From assembly GCA_024641005.1 (NCBI GenBank), contig JAHEDX010000027.1, positions 1 to 48,348 on the forward strand: DNA of 48,348 nt, in the 5' to 3' direction. The first letter of the stretch is position 1; every line of letters begins with the position of its first letter. Made by a program: the position numbers and the translations under genes. The notes below the pieces were generated by a model. That model was not told the origin of the DNA, searched no databases, and worked only from the letters and a program-made list of their open reading frames with translations. Shown here in pieces: positions 34,587 through 42,798 of this stretch. This stretch comes from Acidimicrobiaceae bacterium. Its GTDB lineage: Bacteria; Actinomycetota; Acidimicrobiia; Acidimicrobiales; Ilumatobacteraceae.

Positions 34587-35888
34587 TCAGTCTTCGGGGA
34601 TGCCGTACGCGCGCGCGATCAACTGGATCGGATGGCTGGGGGCCGTGCCGGTCTGTTCGGCGATCGCAGTGTTCGCGAGGTTGCAGTCACCGGTGACGAC
34701 GTCGCCGTTGGCCTTGACGATTTGGTCGCCGAGCTTCTTGGCGATCGGGATCGAGATGTCCTCGTTCTCTGCTCGCAACCCCCACATCCCGTCGATGCCC
34801 GAGCATTGCTGCACCAGCTTGACCGTGGCACCGGTGAGCTTCATGAGGTCACGGCTCTTGAAACCGATGTTCTGGGCTCGCAGGTGGCATGCGGTGTGAT
34901 AGGTGATCTTCTCGGGAACCTGGCCGGTGAAGTCGGTGTCGAGTTCGGTGTCGTCGGCTTTGTGCACCTTCATCAGATACTCGGCCGCGTCGTAGGTGTG
35001 CTCGGCGACCAGTTCGGCGTCGGGACCGCCGACATAGTCGACATAGTCCTTCTTCAGTACGTAACCACACGTCGGCTGCGGCACGACGATGTCGCCGCCC
35101 TTGCGCACTTCGTCGGCCAGGATCTTGACGTTCTTCTCGGCGACCTTCGTGAAGTGCTTGATGTCACCCGAGTGCAGCCACGGGGCGCCACAACAACCCG
35201 CCTCGGTGTTCGAACATTCGATGCCGTTGCGCTCGTAGACACGCACGAGGTCCTTGCCGATCCGCGTCTCCTGGTATTCGACCAAGCAGGTCGGGAACAC
35301 GGTGACCTTGCCCTGGTGCTTGCCCGTCAGATCGCTCGTGCGCTTCTTGAACCAGGTCGAGAAACGTTGCTTGGCATACGGCGGGAGCAAGCGAACCGAG
35401 GAGACACCGGTGACCGTCGCCATCGCCTTGCGGACGATCGATCCCTCAGGAGCACCCAGCACCTTGTTGGCCACGGGAGCAGCGACGGTCGCAGCGCTTC
35501 CGAGCAGATCCGTGCGGCTGAGCATCTGTGTGGTGGCACGCTGGCGGATGGGCTTTTGCCCCGTGCTGTAACGCATCGCCTCGGCCCGCAGCATCAGACG
35601 AGGGAAGTCGAGCTGCCACTCGTGCAGCTCGGGGATGTACGGACAGTTGACGTAACAGAGCTTGCACTGAAAACACTCGTCGATGACCTGGTCCTGCTGG
35701 GCCGGTGTGAGTCGGCCGGCGTCCTGATCATCGTGCTGGTCGATCATCTCGAACAGTGTCGGGAACGACGTGCAGAACTTGAAGCACAATCGGCAGCCGT
35801 GACAGAGGTCGTACACCCTCGTCAGCTCGTCACGGACGTCGGCCTCGTCGAGATACTTCGGATGCTTGGGGTCGTATGTGATCGTCAT
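34587..35888 (-). CDS. Heterodisulfide-reductase-like (CCG) Fe-S oxidoreductase
   Basis: A 433-aa soluble electron carrier. Two [4Fe-4S] ferredoxin motifs are near the N-terminus (CHGCRLCFKFC at 29-39 and CFQCKLCYVNCP near 72-83). They are followed by two CCG-type cysteine-rich domains like those of HdrB, GlpC and LutA: FPTCLVEY with AGCCGAPW, and TACHLRAQN with QQCSGIDG. The second domain has Ser where the second Cys of CCG usually stands. A late CNLAN Cys may complete the site. ATG 35888 fits the family start MTITYDPKHP. The gene lies between rubrerythrin and DUF3501 and could pass electrons to rubrerythrin, which is inference from context. Confidence 0.88.
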   Translation of the reverse strand: MTITYDPKHPKYLDEADVRDELTRVYDLCHGCRLCFKFCTSFPTLFEMIDQHDDQDAGRLTPAQQDQVIDECFQCKLCYVNCPYIPELHEWQLDFPRLMLRAEAMRYSTGQKPIRQRATTQMLSRTDLLGSAATVAAPVANKVLGAPEGSIVRKAMATVTGVSSVRLLPPYAKQRFSTWFKKRTSDLTGKHQGKVTVFPTCLVEYQETRIGKDLVRVYERNGIECSNTEAGCCGAPWLHSGDIKHFTKVAEKNVKILADEVRKGGDIVVPQPTCGYVLKKDYVDYVGGPDAELVAEHTYDAAEYLMKVHKADDTELDTDFTGQVPEKITYHTACHLRAQNIGFKSRDLMKLTGATVKLVQQCSGIDGMWGLRAENEDISIPIAKKLGDQIVKANGDVVTGDCNLANTAIAEQTGTAPSHPIQLIARAYGIPED

Positions 35889-36062
35889 CGCCTCGGAACC
35901 TGTCTCTTCGAAGCACATTGGATCGGCGACGACGCCGGGCCCAGCCGTTGGCGGTTCCCTTTGCCGACCCGTGCCGGAGTCGGATGGAACGTGTCCTGCT
36001 GCGCCGCTCGCACCTTGCTGACGAACGGCGCAGCCGGACTCGTGGAGCGACCTGCCCGAACT

Positions 36063-36081
36063 CCGGCGCCACGAGCGCCGG
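36063..36081. terminator. Hairpin downstream of rubrerythrin
   Basis: CCGGCGC (36063-36069) pairs perfectly with GCGCCGG (36075-36081) across 5 bases. It lies in the 259-bp gap between the rubrerythrin stop and the Fe-S gene start. There is no T-tract, so it may be a partial terminator or processing site. The remainder of that gap shows no gene. Confidence 0.4.
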
Positions 36082-36147
36082 CGAGCAAGTCTGAAGATCA
36101 GGCCCGACCGCCGCCGACGTCGCCGGCAGCGGTGGCCCGATCAGCGG

Positions 36148-36564
36148 TCACAGAGCGTCGAGACCCTGCTGGAATCGACCGGCATGGCTCTTCTCGGCGC
36201 GAGCGAGCGTCTCGAACCACTCGGCGATCTCCTCGAAGCCCTCTTCGCGAGCGGTCTTCGAGAAGCCGGGGTACATCTGCGTGTACTCGTAGGTCTCGCC
36301 GGCGATCGACGCCTTGAAGTTCTGGTCGGTGTCACCGATCGGCTCGCCGCTGGCGGGATCGCCGACTTCGGCGAGGTACTCGAGGTGACCGTGTGCATGA
36401 CCGGTTTCGCCCTCGGCGACCGACCGGAACAAGGCGGCTGCGTCGGGGTAGCCCTCGATGTCGGCCTTCTGTGCGAACCACAGGTAGCGACGGTTGGCCT
36501 GGCTTTCACCGGCGAACGCTTCCTTCAGGTTCTCATGGGTTTTGGTGCCGCTGAGATCGGCCAT
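36148..36564 (-). CDS. Rubrerythrin (erythrin domain only)
   Basis: A 138-aa di-iron four-helix protein for peroxide reduction. Diiron ligand motifs are visible: [15 protein letters not shown] (Glu-x-x-x-Arg/Tyr region), [11 protein letters not shown], then [10 protein letters not shown] and [11 protein letters not shown]. The C-terminal rubredoxin domain of classical rubrerythrin is absent, so an outside electron donor is needed; the Fe-S oxidoreductase downstream is a candidate. ATG 36564 is favoured by GGAGGA seven bases upstream. It sits directly behind the Fur/PerR-like gene. Confidence 0.92.
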   Translation of the reverse strand: MADLSGTKTHENLKEAFAGESQANRRYLWFAQKADIEGYPDAAALFRSVAEGETGHAHGHLEYLAEVGDPASGEPIGDTDQNFKASIAGETYEYTQMYPGFSKTAREEGFEEIAEWFETLARAEKSHAGRFQQGLDAL

Positions 36565-36603
36565 GGGGTCCTCCATTGGAGTGTTGCTGATTGGGACTGT
36601 TGG

Positions 36604-37020
36604 TCACGTTCGAGCGCACGAGGCACACGATCCGTGGAACACGATCGACGCCGAGTCGGGTCGGAACCCGGCAAGACCGTCGATCGCGAGCTGGTCGGCG
36701 CCGTCGACGTAGACGTCGGTGATAGCGCCGCATACGTCACAGACCGCGTGATGGTGGTCGGCGACATTTGGGTCGAAGTGAGCGGGGCCCGAACCGAAGG
36801 TGACTTGATCGAGCTCGCCCATGGCCGTGAGGTCGGTGAGCGTTTGGTACACCGTGCGCAGCGAGATACCCGGCATCTCGGACGTCGCCTGGGCGTACAA
36901 CGTGTCGGCGGTGGGATGCCGATCGTTGTCGTGCAGCAGCCGGAACAACAACTGTCGCTGCGGAGTGACCTTGAGGCCCTGCGCCCGGAAGGCGTCGACG
37001 AGTTGGGCAGGCGACCTCAC
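36604..37020 (-). CDS. Fur/PerR-family metalloregulator
   Basis: A 138-aa repressor. The winged-helix half has LKVTPQRQLLFRLLH and LRTVYQTLTDLTAMGEL (recognition helix). The dimerisation half has HFDP (81-84), HHH (89-91) and two CxxC zinc pairs (Cys94/97 and Cys132/135). This mix fits Fur or PerR. Immediate linkage to rubrerythrin (39-base gap) favours a PerR-like peroxide-sensing role, but the metal cannot be proven. The start is GTG 37020. It diverges from glpD; a weak TTGC-N6-GCAA repeat lies at 37043-37056 in the shared intergenic region. Confidence 0.88.
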   Translation of the reverse strand: MRSPAQLVDAFRAQGLKVTPQRQLLFRLLHDNDRHPTADTLYAQATSEMPGISLRTVYQTLTDLTAMGELDQVTFGSGPAHFDPNVADHHHAVCDVCGAITDVYVDGADQLAIDGLAGFRPDSASIVFHGSCASCART

Positions 37021-37111
37021 GGGAGAAGCATATCCGCAGGACTTGCTAGTTCGCAACGTGTGCAGACAGCTGGTGCCAGTCGTCCATCGCCCGCCTCGTA
37101 ACATCCAGCTC

Positions 37112-38770
37112 ATGTCCGCCAGACCGTTCGATCGCACCGAGATGCTGGCGGCATTGGAAGTCGAGGAGTTCGACGTACTGGTGATCGGGGGCGGCATCAC
37201 CGGGGTCGGCATCGCCCTCGACGCTGCGACGCGCGGATTGAGCACCGCTCTGGTCGAGCGCGACGACTTCGCGTCCGGCACGTCGTCGAAGAGCTCGAAA
37301 ATGATCCACGGAGGCTTGCGCTACCTCCAGCAGGGAGACGTACGGCTCGTGTACGAGGCGCTGCGCGAACGTCAACGACTGATGCACAACGCACCGCATC
37401 TCGTCTCGGTTCTGCCGTTCCTGATTCCGGTCCTCACCAAGGACGGGCCGGTCTCGAAGAAGATCGCGAAGGCGCTGCGGTCCGCGCTCTGGATGTACGA
37501 CCTCACCGGAGGGCTCCGGATCGGCAAACGCCATCGACGACTCGACGCCCGCGAGACGCTCGCACACTGCCCCACGATGCCAGCCGAGAAACTGTCTTCG
37601 GGATTCGTGTACTACGACGCCGGTGCCGACGATGCCCGCGTCACGCTGGCGGTTGCCCGCACGGCCGCGCGTCATGGCGCCGTGATCACCAACCGGTGCG
37701 AGGTCGTCGAGATGACCAAGGACCTCACCGGCAACCTGGACGGAGCGGTCGTCGACACAGGTGCGGGCCGGATCCGGGTGCGCGCTCGATCGGTGGTGTC
37801 GGCGACAGGGGTGTGGGCCGACGCGGTGCGCGAACTCGACGAGGGATCCGACCCTGGTTCGATTCGCCCGGCCAAAGGTGTTCACATCACCGTGCCCTGG
37901 CACCTCGTCCGCAACGACATCGCTGTGATCCTGTCGGTACCCGGCGACAAGCGCAGCGTGTTCCTCGTGCCATGGGGCCAGCTGCCCGACGGCACCTTCG
38001 AGCACTGTTACATCGGAACCACCGACACCGATTTCCTCGGCGACCTCGACGATCCACAGACCAACGACGACGACATCGATTACCTGTTGCGCGCGCTGCA
38101 GCACAACCTGACCAGCACGATCACGCGCGCCGACGTGACCGCGGTGTGGGCAGGGCTGCGACCTCTCGTCCGGCAAGCCGCGTCCGGGCGCACCGCAGAT
38201 CTCTCCCGTCGGCACAGCATCACCATCGGCGAATCGGGGCTGGTCACGGTGACCGGCGGGAAGTTCACCACGTACCGGGCAATGGCGGAAGATGTCGTCG
38301 ATGTGGTGCTCGATCGGCTCGGACGTCGTTCTCGATGCCGCACCCGACGACTCCAACTCCAAGGTGCGGTTGCATTCGATCGGGTCGACCCGTCCCACCC
38401 TGACGCTCGGCTGGCGGGACGGTACGGCACAGAGGCCGCCGAGATCAAGGCACTGGTCGCGCTCGACTCCTCGCTGGGTGAACCCATGGTGCCAGGTCTG
38501 CCGTACCTCCGAGCCGAGGCGATCCACGCGGTGCGCAACGAGATGGCGACCACACTCATCGATGTGCTGGCACGCCGCACTCGTTCGCATCTGGAGGATC
38601 GCGCCGCTTGCCTGTCAGCAGCAGGCGACCTGGCCGCCCTGTTGGCAACCGAGCTCGGCTGGAGCGACGATGACACCCGCCGCCAGATCGCCGATTACCG
38701 GCTGATGTGCGACCATGAACTCGCCGCGGCCGAGTATCCCGACGCCCGGCACGCGGAAGCGACACCATGA
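37112..38770 (+). CDS. glpD: Aerobic glycerol-3-phosphate dehydrogenase
   Basis: A 552-aa membrane-associated flavoenzyme oxidising glycerol-3-phosphate to dihydroxyacetone phosphate with quinone as acceptor. The FAD-binding VLVIGGGITGVGIALDAATRG and the GlpD signature SGTSSKSSKMIHGGLRYLQQGD lie at 25-80; GTTDTDFLGD, WAGLRPLV and GGKFTTYRAMAEDVVD are typical of the substrate domain. The C-terminal helical domain is present. ATG 37112 gives the normal length. The stop overlaps the next ATG by four bases, starting a chain of four coupled genes. Confidence 0.93.
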   Translation: MSARPFDRTEMLAALEVEEFDVLVIGGGITGVGIALDAATRGLSTALVERDDFASGTSSKSSKMIHGGLRYLQQGDVRLVYEALRERQRLMHNAPHLVSVLPFLIPVLTKDGPVSKKIAKALRSALWMYDLTGGLRIGKRHRRLDARETLAHCPTMPAEKLSSGFVYYDAGADDARVTLAVARTAARHGAVITNRCEVVEMTKDLTGNLDGAVVDTGAGRIRVRARSVVSATGVWADAVRELDEGSDPGSIRPAKGVHITVPWHLVRNDIAVILSVPGDKRSVFLVPWGQLPDGTFEHCYIGTTDTDFLGDLDDPQTNDDDIDYLLRALQHNLTSTITRADVTAVWAGLRPLVRQAASGRTADLSRRHSITIGESGLVTVTGGKFTTYRAMAEDVVDVVLDRLGRRSRCRTRRLQLQGAVAFDRVDPSHPDARLAGRYGTEAAEIKALVALDSSLGEPMVPGLPYLRAEAIHAVRNEMATTLIDVLARRTRSHLEDRAACLSAAGDLAALLATELGWSDDDTRRQIADYRLMCDHELAAAEYPDARHAEATP

Positions 38771-40245
38771 CCAAGCCATTGCAGCCCATCGAACTCGAGG
38801 GCATCGAGGACCGGCTCACCGGTCGGCCCACTCCCCTGCCCGACGGCCTGCTCGAACGCCTCGAAGCCATCTGCGACATCACCACTGATGTGGTCGCCAC
38901 GGCCGAGGCCTCTCGCGACTGGTGGCCGCTGGCACTCCACTGGGCGCTGGGTGGCTCTGTCCCGCGACGCGCAGCGGTCATCGCCAGACCCTCCTCGACG
39001 GCACAGGTGGCCGACGTACTCGCGATCTGCAACGAGGCCCGCGTCCCGGTCACTCCCGCAGCGGGGCGCAGCGGCGTCTGCGGCGCCTCGGTTCCGGTGT
39101 TCGGTGGGGTGCTGCTCGACCTGACCGCACTCGATTCGATCGGCGACGTCGACGCGGCCGCCGGGATCATCGAGGTGGAGGCCGGCGTGTTCGGCCCCGA
39201 CCTCGAACGGGTCGTCAACACGCATCACGGACTCACGGTCGGCCATTTCCCGCAGAGCTTCGACATCGCGACCGTCGGCGGGTGGGTGGCCTGTCGTGGG
39301 GCAGGCCAGTTCTCGACGCGTTACGGAAAGATCGAAGACATGGTGGTCGGACTCGAGGTCGTGCTCGCCGACGGCCGCGTGATCCGAACGGGCGGCTCGC
39401 CCGCCGCTGCTGTCGGCCCCGACCTCAACCAGGTGTTCATCGGTTCGGAGGGGACCCTGGGAGTGATCACCCGCGTCTGGCTGCGGGCCCACCCGGTCGC
39501 ACCCGCACAGCGCCGAGCAGCGTTCCACCTGCCCGACCTGTCCACCGGCTTCGAAGCTTGCCGCCAGATCATTCGCCGGGGGGCGACACCGGCCGTCCTG
39601 CGTCTGTACGACGGCCCGGAATCACGACGAGGTCGAGGCGGCGACGGCACGACATGCGCCCTGCTCGTCCTCGACGAGGGAGACGAGCAGATCGTCGACG
39701 CGACGATGTCGATCGTGCACGAAGTGTGCGAGACGCTGGGCCGACGCTCCGACGATGAACTCGTCGAAGAGTGGTTGGGACATCGCAACGACACGACCGC
39801 TCTGCAGGCCCTGACCAAGAAGGGGTACGTGGTCGACACGATGGAGATCGCCGCTCCGTGGAGCGCACTCGATCACATCTACGCCGCTACCACGCAAGCG
39901 ATCATGGCCGTGCCAACGGCAGTCGCCGCGAGTTGCCATCTGTCGCACAGCTACCTCGACGGAGCGTGTCTCTACTTCTCGTTCGCCGCCCAGCCACCTG
40001 CCGACGAGGTCGAGTCCACCTATGTAGCCCTCTGGGACGCCGGCCAACGCGCGGTGCTCGCCACAGGTGGCAACCTGTCGCACCATCACGGCGTCGGCCT
40101 GAACCGCAGCCGGTTCGTGGCCGAAGCGCTCGGACCGGCCTTCGACGTACTCGCCGGCATCAAGCGATCCCTCGATCCGAACGGCGTACTGAACCCGGGC
40201 AAGCTGGGGCTGCCGAGCCCGTTCGGCACGCCGGACTGGCCATGA
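38767..40245 (+). CDS. FAD-binding oxidase, alkyldihydroxyacetonephosphate synthase-like
   Basis: A 492-aa vanillyl-alcohol-oxidase-type flavoprotein. The FAD domain has VTPAAGRSGVCGAS, TVGHFPQSFDIATVGGWVACRGAGQFS and RYGKIEDMVVGLEVVLADG; the last resembles the AGPS segment with YGNIEDLV. The C-terminal cap contains LSHHHGVGLNRS, the His triplet characteristic of alkyl-DHAP synthases, and ends SLDPNGVLNPGKLG. AGPS exchanges the acyl chain of acyl-DHAP for a fatty alcohol to make ether lipid. Whether this protein does so or is a related D-lactate- or glycolate-type oxidase is open. Its overlap with glpD, which makes DHAP, supports a glycerol-phosphate-linked role. Confidence 0.85.
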   Translation: MTKPLQPIELEGIEDRLTGRPTPLPDGLLERLEAICDITTDVVATAEASRDWWPLALHWALGGSVPRRAAVIARPSSTAQVADVLAICNEARVPVTPAAGRSGVCGASVPVFGGVLLDLTALDSIGDVDAAAGIIEVEAGVFGPDLERVVNTHHGLTVGHFPQSFDIATVGGWVACRGAGQFSTRYGKIEDMVVGLEVVLADGRVIRTGGSPAAAVGPDLNQVFIGSEGTLGVITRVWLRAHPVAPAQRRAAFHLPDLSTGFEACRQIIRRGATPAVLRLYDGPESRRGRGGDGTTCALLVLDEGDEQIVDATMSIVHEVCETLGRRSDDELVEEWLGHRNDTTALQALTKKGYVVDTMEIAAPWSALDHIYAATTQAIMAVPTAVAASCHLSHSYLDGACLYFSFAAQPPADEVESTYVALWDAGQRAVLATGGNLSHHHGVGLNRSRFVAEALGPAFDVLAGIKRSLDPNGVLNPGKLGLPSPFGTPDWP

Positions 40246-40658
40246 GTTCCGAACGCTGGGACTTCGACGCCCTGCGGGCCGGCGGAGCCGTTGCACTCGT
40301 CTTCGCCGTCCCGTTCTCGCTCGCTGCCCGCTGGGCAGCCGACAGCAAGGACGACAGCGCTTTGGCCCTGTGGCTGTCGCTCGGAGCCATCGTCGGCTTC
40401 GTGCTCGGCGCGGGGTGCGCTGCATGGGTCCAGCGACGAGAGCTACCGCTGTCGCACGGTCTCGCAACTGCGATCGGCACCTACGTCCTCGCCCAGGCAG
40501 TGTTCATCATCATCAGGCTGGCCCGCGGTAATGACGTCAACTGGTTCGCCGCCTTGTTCAACCTGTCGGTCGTCGCCGGCGCTGGCTTGATCGGCGGCGT
40601 ACTCGGGCAGCGGCTGCGGAGTCGTGGTTTCCGGCCGAGCGGAATGGAGTCATCGTGA
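40242..40658 (+). CDS. Small membrane protein of the glp-like operon
   Basis: A 138-aa protein with about four hydrophobic helices: AGGAVALVFAVPFSLAA, LALWLSLGAIVGFVLGAG, ATAIGTYVLAQAVFIIIRL and LSVVAGAGLIGGVLGQ. No family is recognised. Both ends overlap neighbouring genes by four bases (ATGA and GTGA), so it is firmly part of the operon. It might be a membrane partner for the flavoproteins or a lipid-related protein, but nothing in the sequence shows it. Confidence 0.8.
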   Translation: MSSERWDFDALRAGGAVALVFAVPFSLAARWAADSKDDSALALWLSLGAIVGFVLGAGCAAWVQRRELPLSHGLATAIGTYVLAQAVFIIIRLARGNDVNWFAALFNLSVVAGAGLIGGVLGQRLRSRGFRPSGMESS

Positions 40659-42106
40659 TTCTCGTCATCGACGTCGGAACGACCGGCCTGCGCGCCGCCC
40701 TGGTCGCGCAGGACGCGTCCATCACAGCGGTCGAGCACCGGCCGTTCAGCCCCGACAGTCCATTCCCCGGATTGGTCGAGTTCGACGCGTCACGCATGGC
40801 CGAACTCGTCATCGAGGCCTCGCACTCGGTGCTCGACCAGGCCGGCAATCCCGCGATCAACGGCGTCGGCATCGCCAACCAGCGAGCGTCGACGATCGTC
40901 TGGGACCGGTCGACCGGTCGACCGGTCGGTCCGGCGATCGGGTGGCAGGACCTGCGCACGGTTGGAGAATGCCTCACCCTCAAAGCCGAGCACGGCCTCA
41001 ACCTGGCACCCAACCAGTCCGCTACGAAGCTCGCGTGGCTGCTCGCCAACGCTGCGGCCGCACACGATCCCGCCGACCTGTGCTTCGGCACCGTCGACAG
41101 CTGGATCGTTTGGACCCTGTCCCAGGGCGCGCTCCACATCACCGATCGCACGAATGCCGCTGTCACCGGCCTGTACTCGATCGGAGCGCGCGGCTGGCAC
41201 AGCGGCGTGTGCGAGCTACTCGGCATCGATCTCGCCCTGCTCCCGACGATCGTCGACTCGTCCGGGGTCACCGGGTCGGCGACCGCGCTGCCCGGGGCGC
41301 CCCCGATCGCAGCGATCGCCGGCGATCAGCAGGCGTCCCTGGTCGGGCAGGGCTGCACTCGGCCGGGCATGGCGAAGATCACCTTCGGGTCGGGCGGGAT
41401 GCTCGATCTCTGCACCGGACCCCAGCCGCCCCCAGCGGCCGACCGGTCGAAGCACGGGACGTTCCCGATCGTCGCCTGGAGTGTCGGCGACCAGGACACC
41501 TGGGCCGCGGAAGCAATCATGTTGTCTGCCGGCACGAACGTCGAATGGCTGCGCGACGACCTCGGTCTGATCGAGACCGCAGCCGAATCGCACGACGTGG
41601 CCAGCAAGTGCTCCGACAGTGACGGCGTCGTGTACGTCCCTGCCCTGCTCGGCCTGGGCACGCCGCGTTGGGACTATGGCGCGCGGGGCACGTTGCTCGG
41701 CGTGACCCGCGGCACCGGACGTCCGCACGTCGTGCGTGCCGTTCTCGAGGGCATCGCGCATCGAGGCGCGGACATGGTCGAAGCCGCTCAAGCCGACACC
41801 GGCTACGACATCCCCACGCTGCACATCGACGGCGGAATGAGCCGCAACCCCACGTTCGTGCAGGCGCTCGCCGATGCGACCGGCAAGCCGGTCGAGGTCT
41901 CGCCCGTCGTCGAGGCGACCACACTCGGCGCTGGATTTCTGGCCGGCGTCGCGACCGGGTCGTGGTCCGATCTCGACGATGCAGCCGCCGCTTGGACGCC
42001 ACAGTCCGTCGTCGAACCCTCCGGCTCGCTCGATCGCGAGCGATGGGCACAGGCCATCGAACGCTCGGTTTCGTGGATTCCGGAGTTGTCGGCACTCGAC
42101 TTCTGA
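40655..42106 (+). CDS. FGGY carbohydrate kinase, glycerol-kinase-like
   Basis: A 483-aa sugar kinase of the FGGY family. DVGTTGLRAALV is the phosphate-1 loop; ANQRASTIVWDRSTGRPVGP and AIGWQDLRT parallel the glycerol kinase substrate segment. FGTVDSWIVWTLSQG, AGDQQASLVGQG (catalytic Asp), FGSGGMLD, and the late HIDGGMSRNPTFVQALAD and TLGAGFLAGVA complete the fold. Glycerol is the most likely substrate given glpD in the same operon, but residues diverge enough that another polyol is possible. GTG 40655 overlaps the preceding stop. Confidence 0.88.
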   Translation: MILVIDVGTTGLRAALVAQDASITAVEHRPFSPDSPFPGLVEFDASRMAELVIEASHSVLDQAGNPAINGVGIANQRASTIVWDRSTGRPVGPAIGWQDLRTVGECLTLKAEHGLNLAPNQSATKLAWLLANAAAAHDPADLCFGTVDSWIVWTLSQGALHITDRTNAAVTGLYSIGARGWHSGVCELLGIDLALLPTIVDSSGVTGSATALPGAPPIAAIAGDQQASLVGQGCTRPGMAKITFGSGGMLDLCTGPQPPPAADRSKHGTFPIVAWSVGDQDTWAAEAIMLSAGTNVEWLRDDLGLIETAAESHDVASKCSDSDGVVYVPALLGLGTPRWDYGARGTLLGVTRGTGRPHVVRAVLEGIAHRGADMVEAAQADTGYDIPTLHIDGGMSRNPTFVQALADATGKPVEVSPVVEATTLGAGFLAGVATGSWSDLDDAAAAWTPQSVVEPSGSLDRERWAQAIERSVSWIPELSALDF

Positions 42107-42217
42107 CGCGAGGAATCCTTCCAATGACACCGCACCCTCCTAAACTGGCGTGGCTGCGACCCCAGACACCATCATGTGGGTCGTTCACGCAGCAGAACAT
42201 CTCGAAAGGACCCACCC

Positions 42218-42796
42218 GTGACTGACTCCGCCGTTGCGGATCAAGCAGATTCCGACCGGCCCACACGGCGCGCGCTCTTCGGCGCCGGCGTGATCGGCGC
42301 AGCGCTTGCGATGGCCGGTTCCCGGTCGGCGTCCGCCGCGACCACTGGGTTGTCCGAGGGCGATGCCTCCCTCGTCGGGTTCGCGATCTCGCTCGAACTC
42401 ACCGCCCGCGACCTGTATGACGCAGCGATCGAAGCCGGAGCGACCGGCCAGGTGTGGGACGTCATGCGCGAGCAGCACGAGTCGTACGCTCAGCGACTTG
42501 CCGGAATCATCGGCGTCTCCGCCAACACCCGCAACGACGATGTCTACGACGCTCTGGTCGGCGGCTTCCGTGGAGCGACCAGCCAAGCAGCCTTCGATCT
42601 CGAGAACGTTGCGGCTGCGACTCACACCGAGTTGCTCGGTGTGGTGACCCACACCGTCTTGGCGGGTGCCATCGCCTCGATCGCCGCCATGGAGTCACGC
42701 CACGCCACCGTCCTCGCCGACGTCGCCGGAATGGGCGACGACCTCGACGCACTGTTTCTCAACACCGCGACCCCGGTGTCGCCGCCGGAGGCCTGA
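42218..42796 (+). CDS. Tat-exported ferritin-like domain protein
   Basis: A 192-aa protein. The N-terminus has a twin-arginine signal: TRRALFGAGVIGAALAMAG followed by SASAA, with likely cleavage near residue 35. The mature part is a four-helix ferritin-like domain (SLVGFAISLELTARDLYDAAI, REQHESYAQRLAG, ENVAAATHTELLG, SIAAMESRHATVLADVAG) with Glu and His residues at roughly ferritin spacing. GTG 42218 is supported by GAAAGGA at 42204-42210. The next gene encodes a related protein two bases after this stop. Iron handling or a structural role outside the cell is possible; unknown. Confidence 0.85.
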   Translation: MTDSAVADQADSDRPTRRALFGAGVIGAALAMAGSRSASAATTGLSEGDASLVGFAISLELTARDLYDAAIEAGATGQVWDVMREQHESYAQRLAGIIGVSANTRNDDVYDALVGGFRGATSQAAFDLENVAAATHTELLGVVTHTVLAGAIASIAAMESRHATVLADVAGMGDDLDALFLNTATPVSPPEA

Positions 42797-42798
42797 TC

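Noticed and set aside
37043-37056. TTGC-N6-GCAA as a Fur-family operator in the fur/glpD intergenic region
   Set aside because: Only four-base arms match; too weak to call as a feature, although the position would suit autoregulation.
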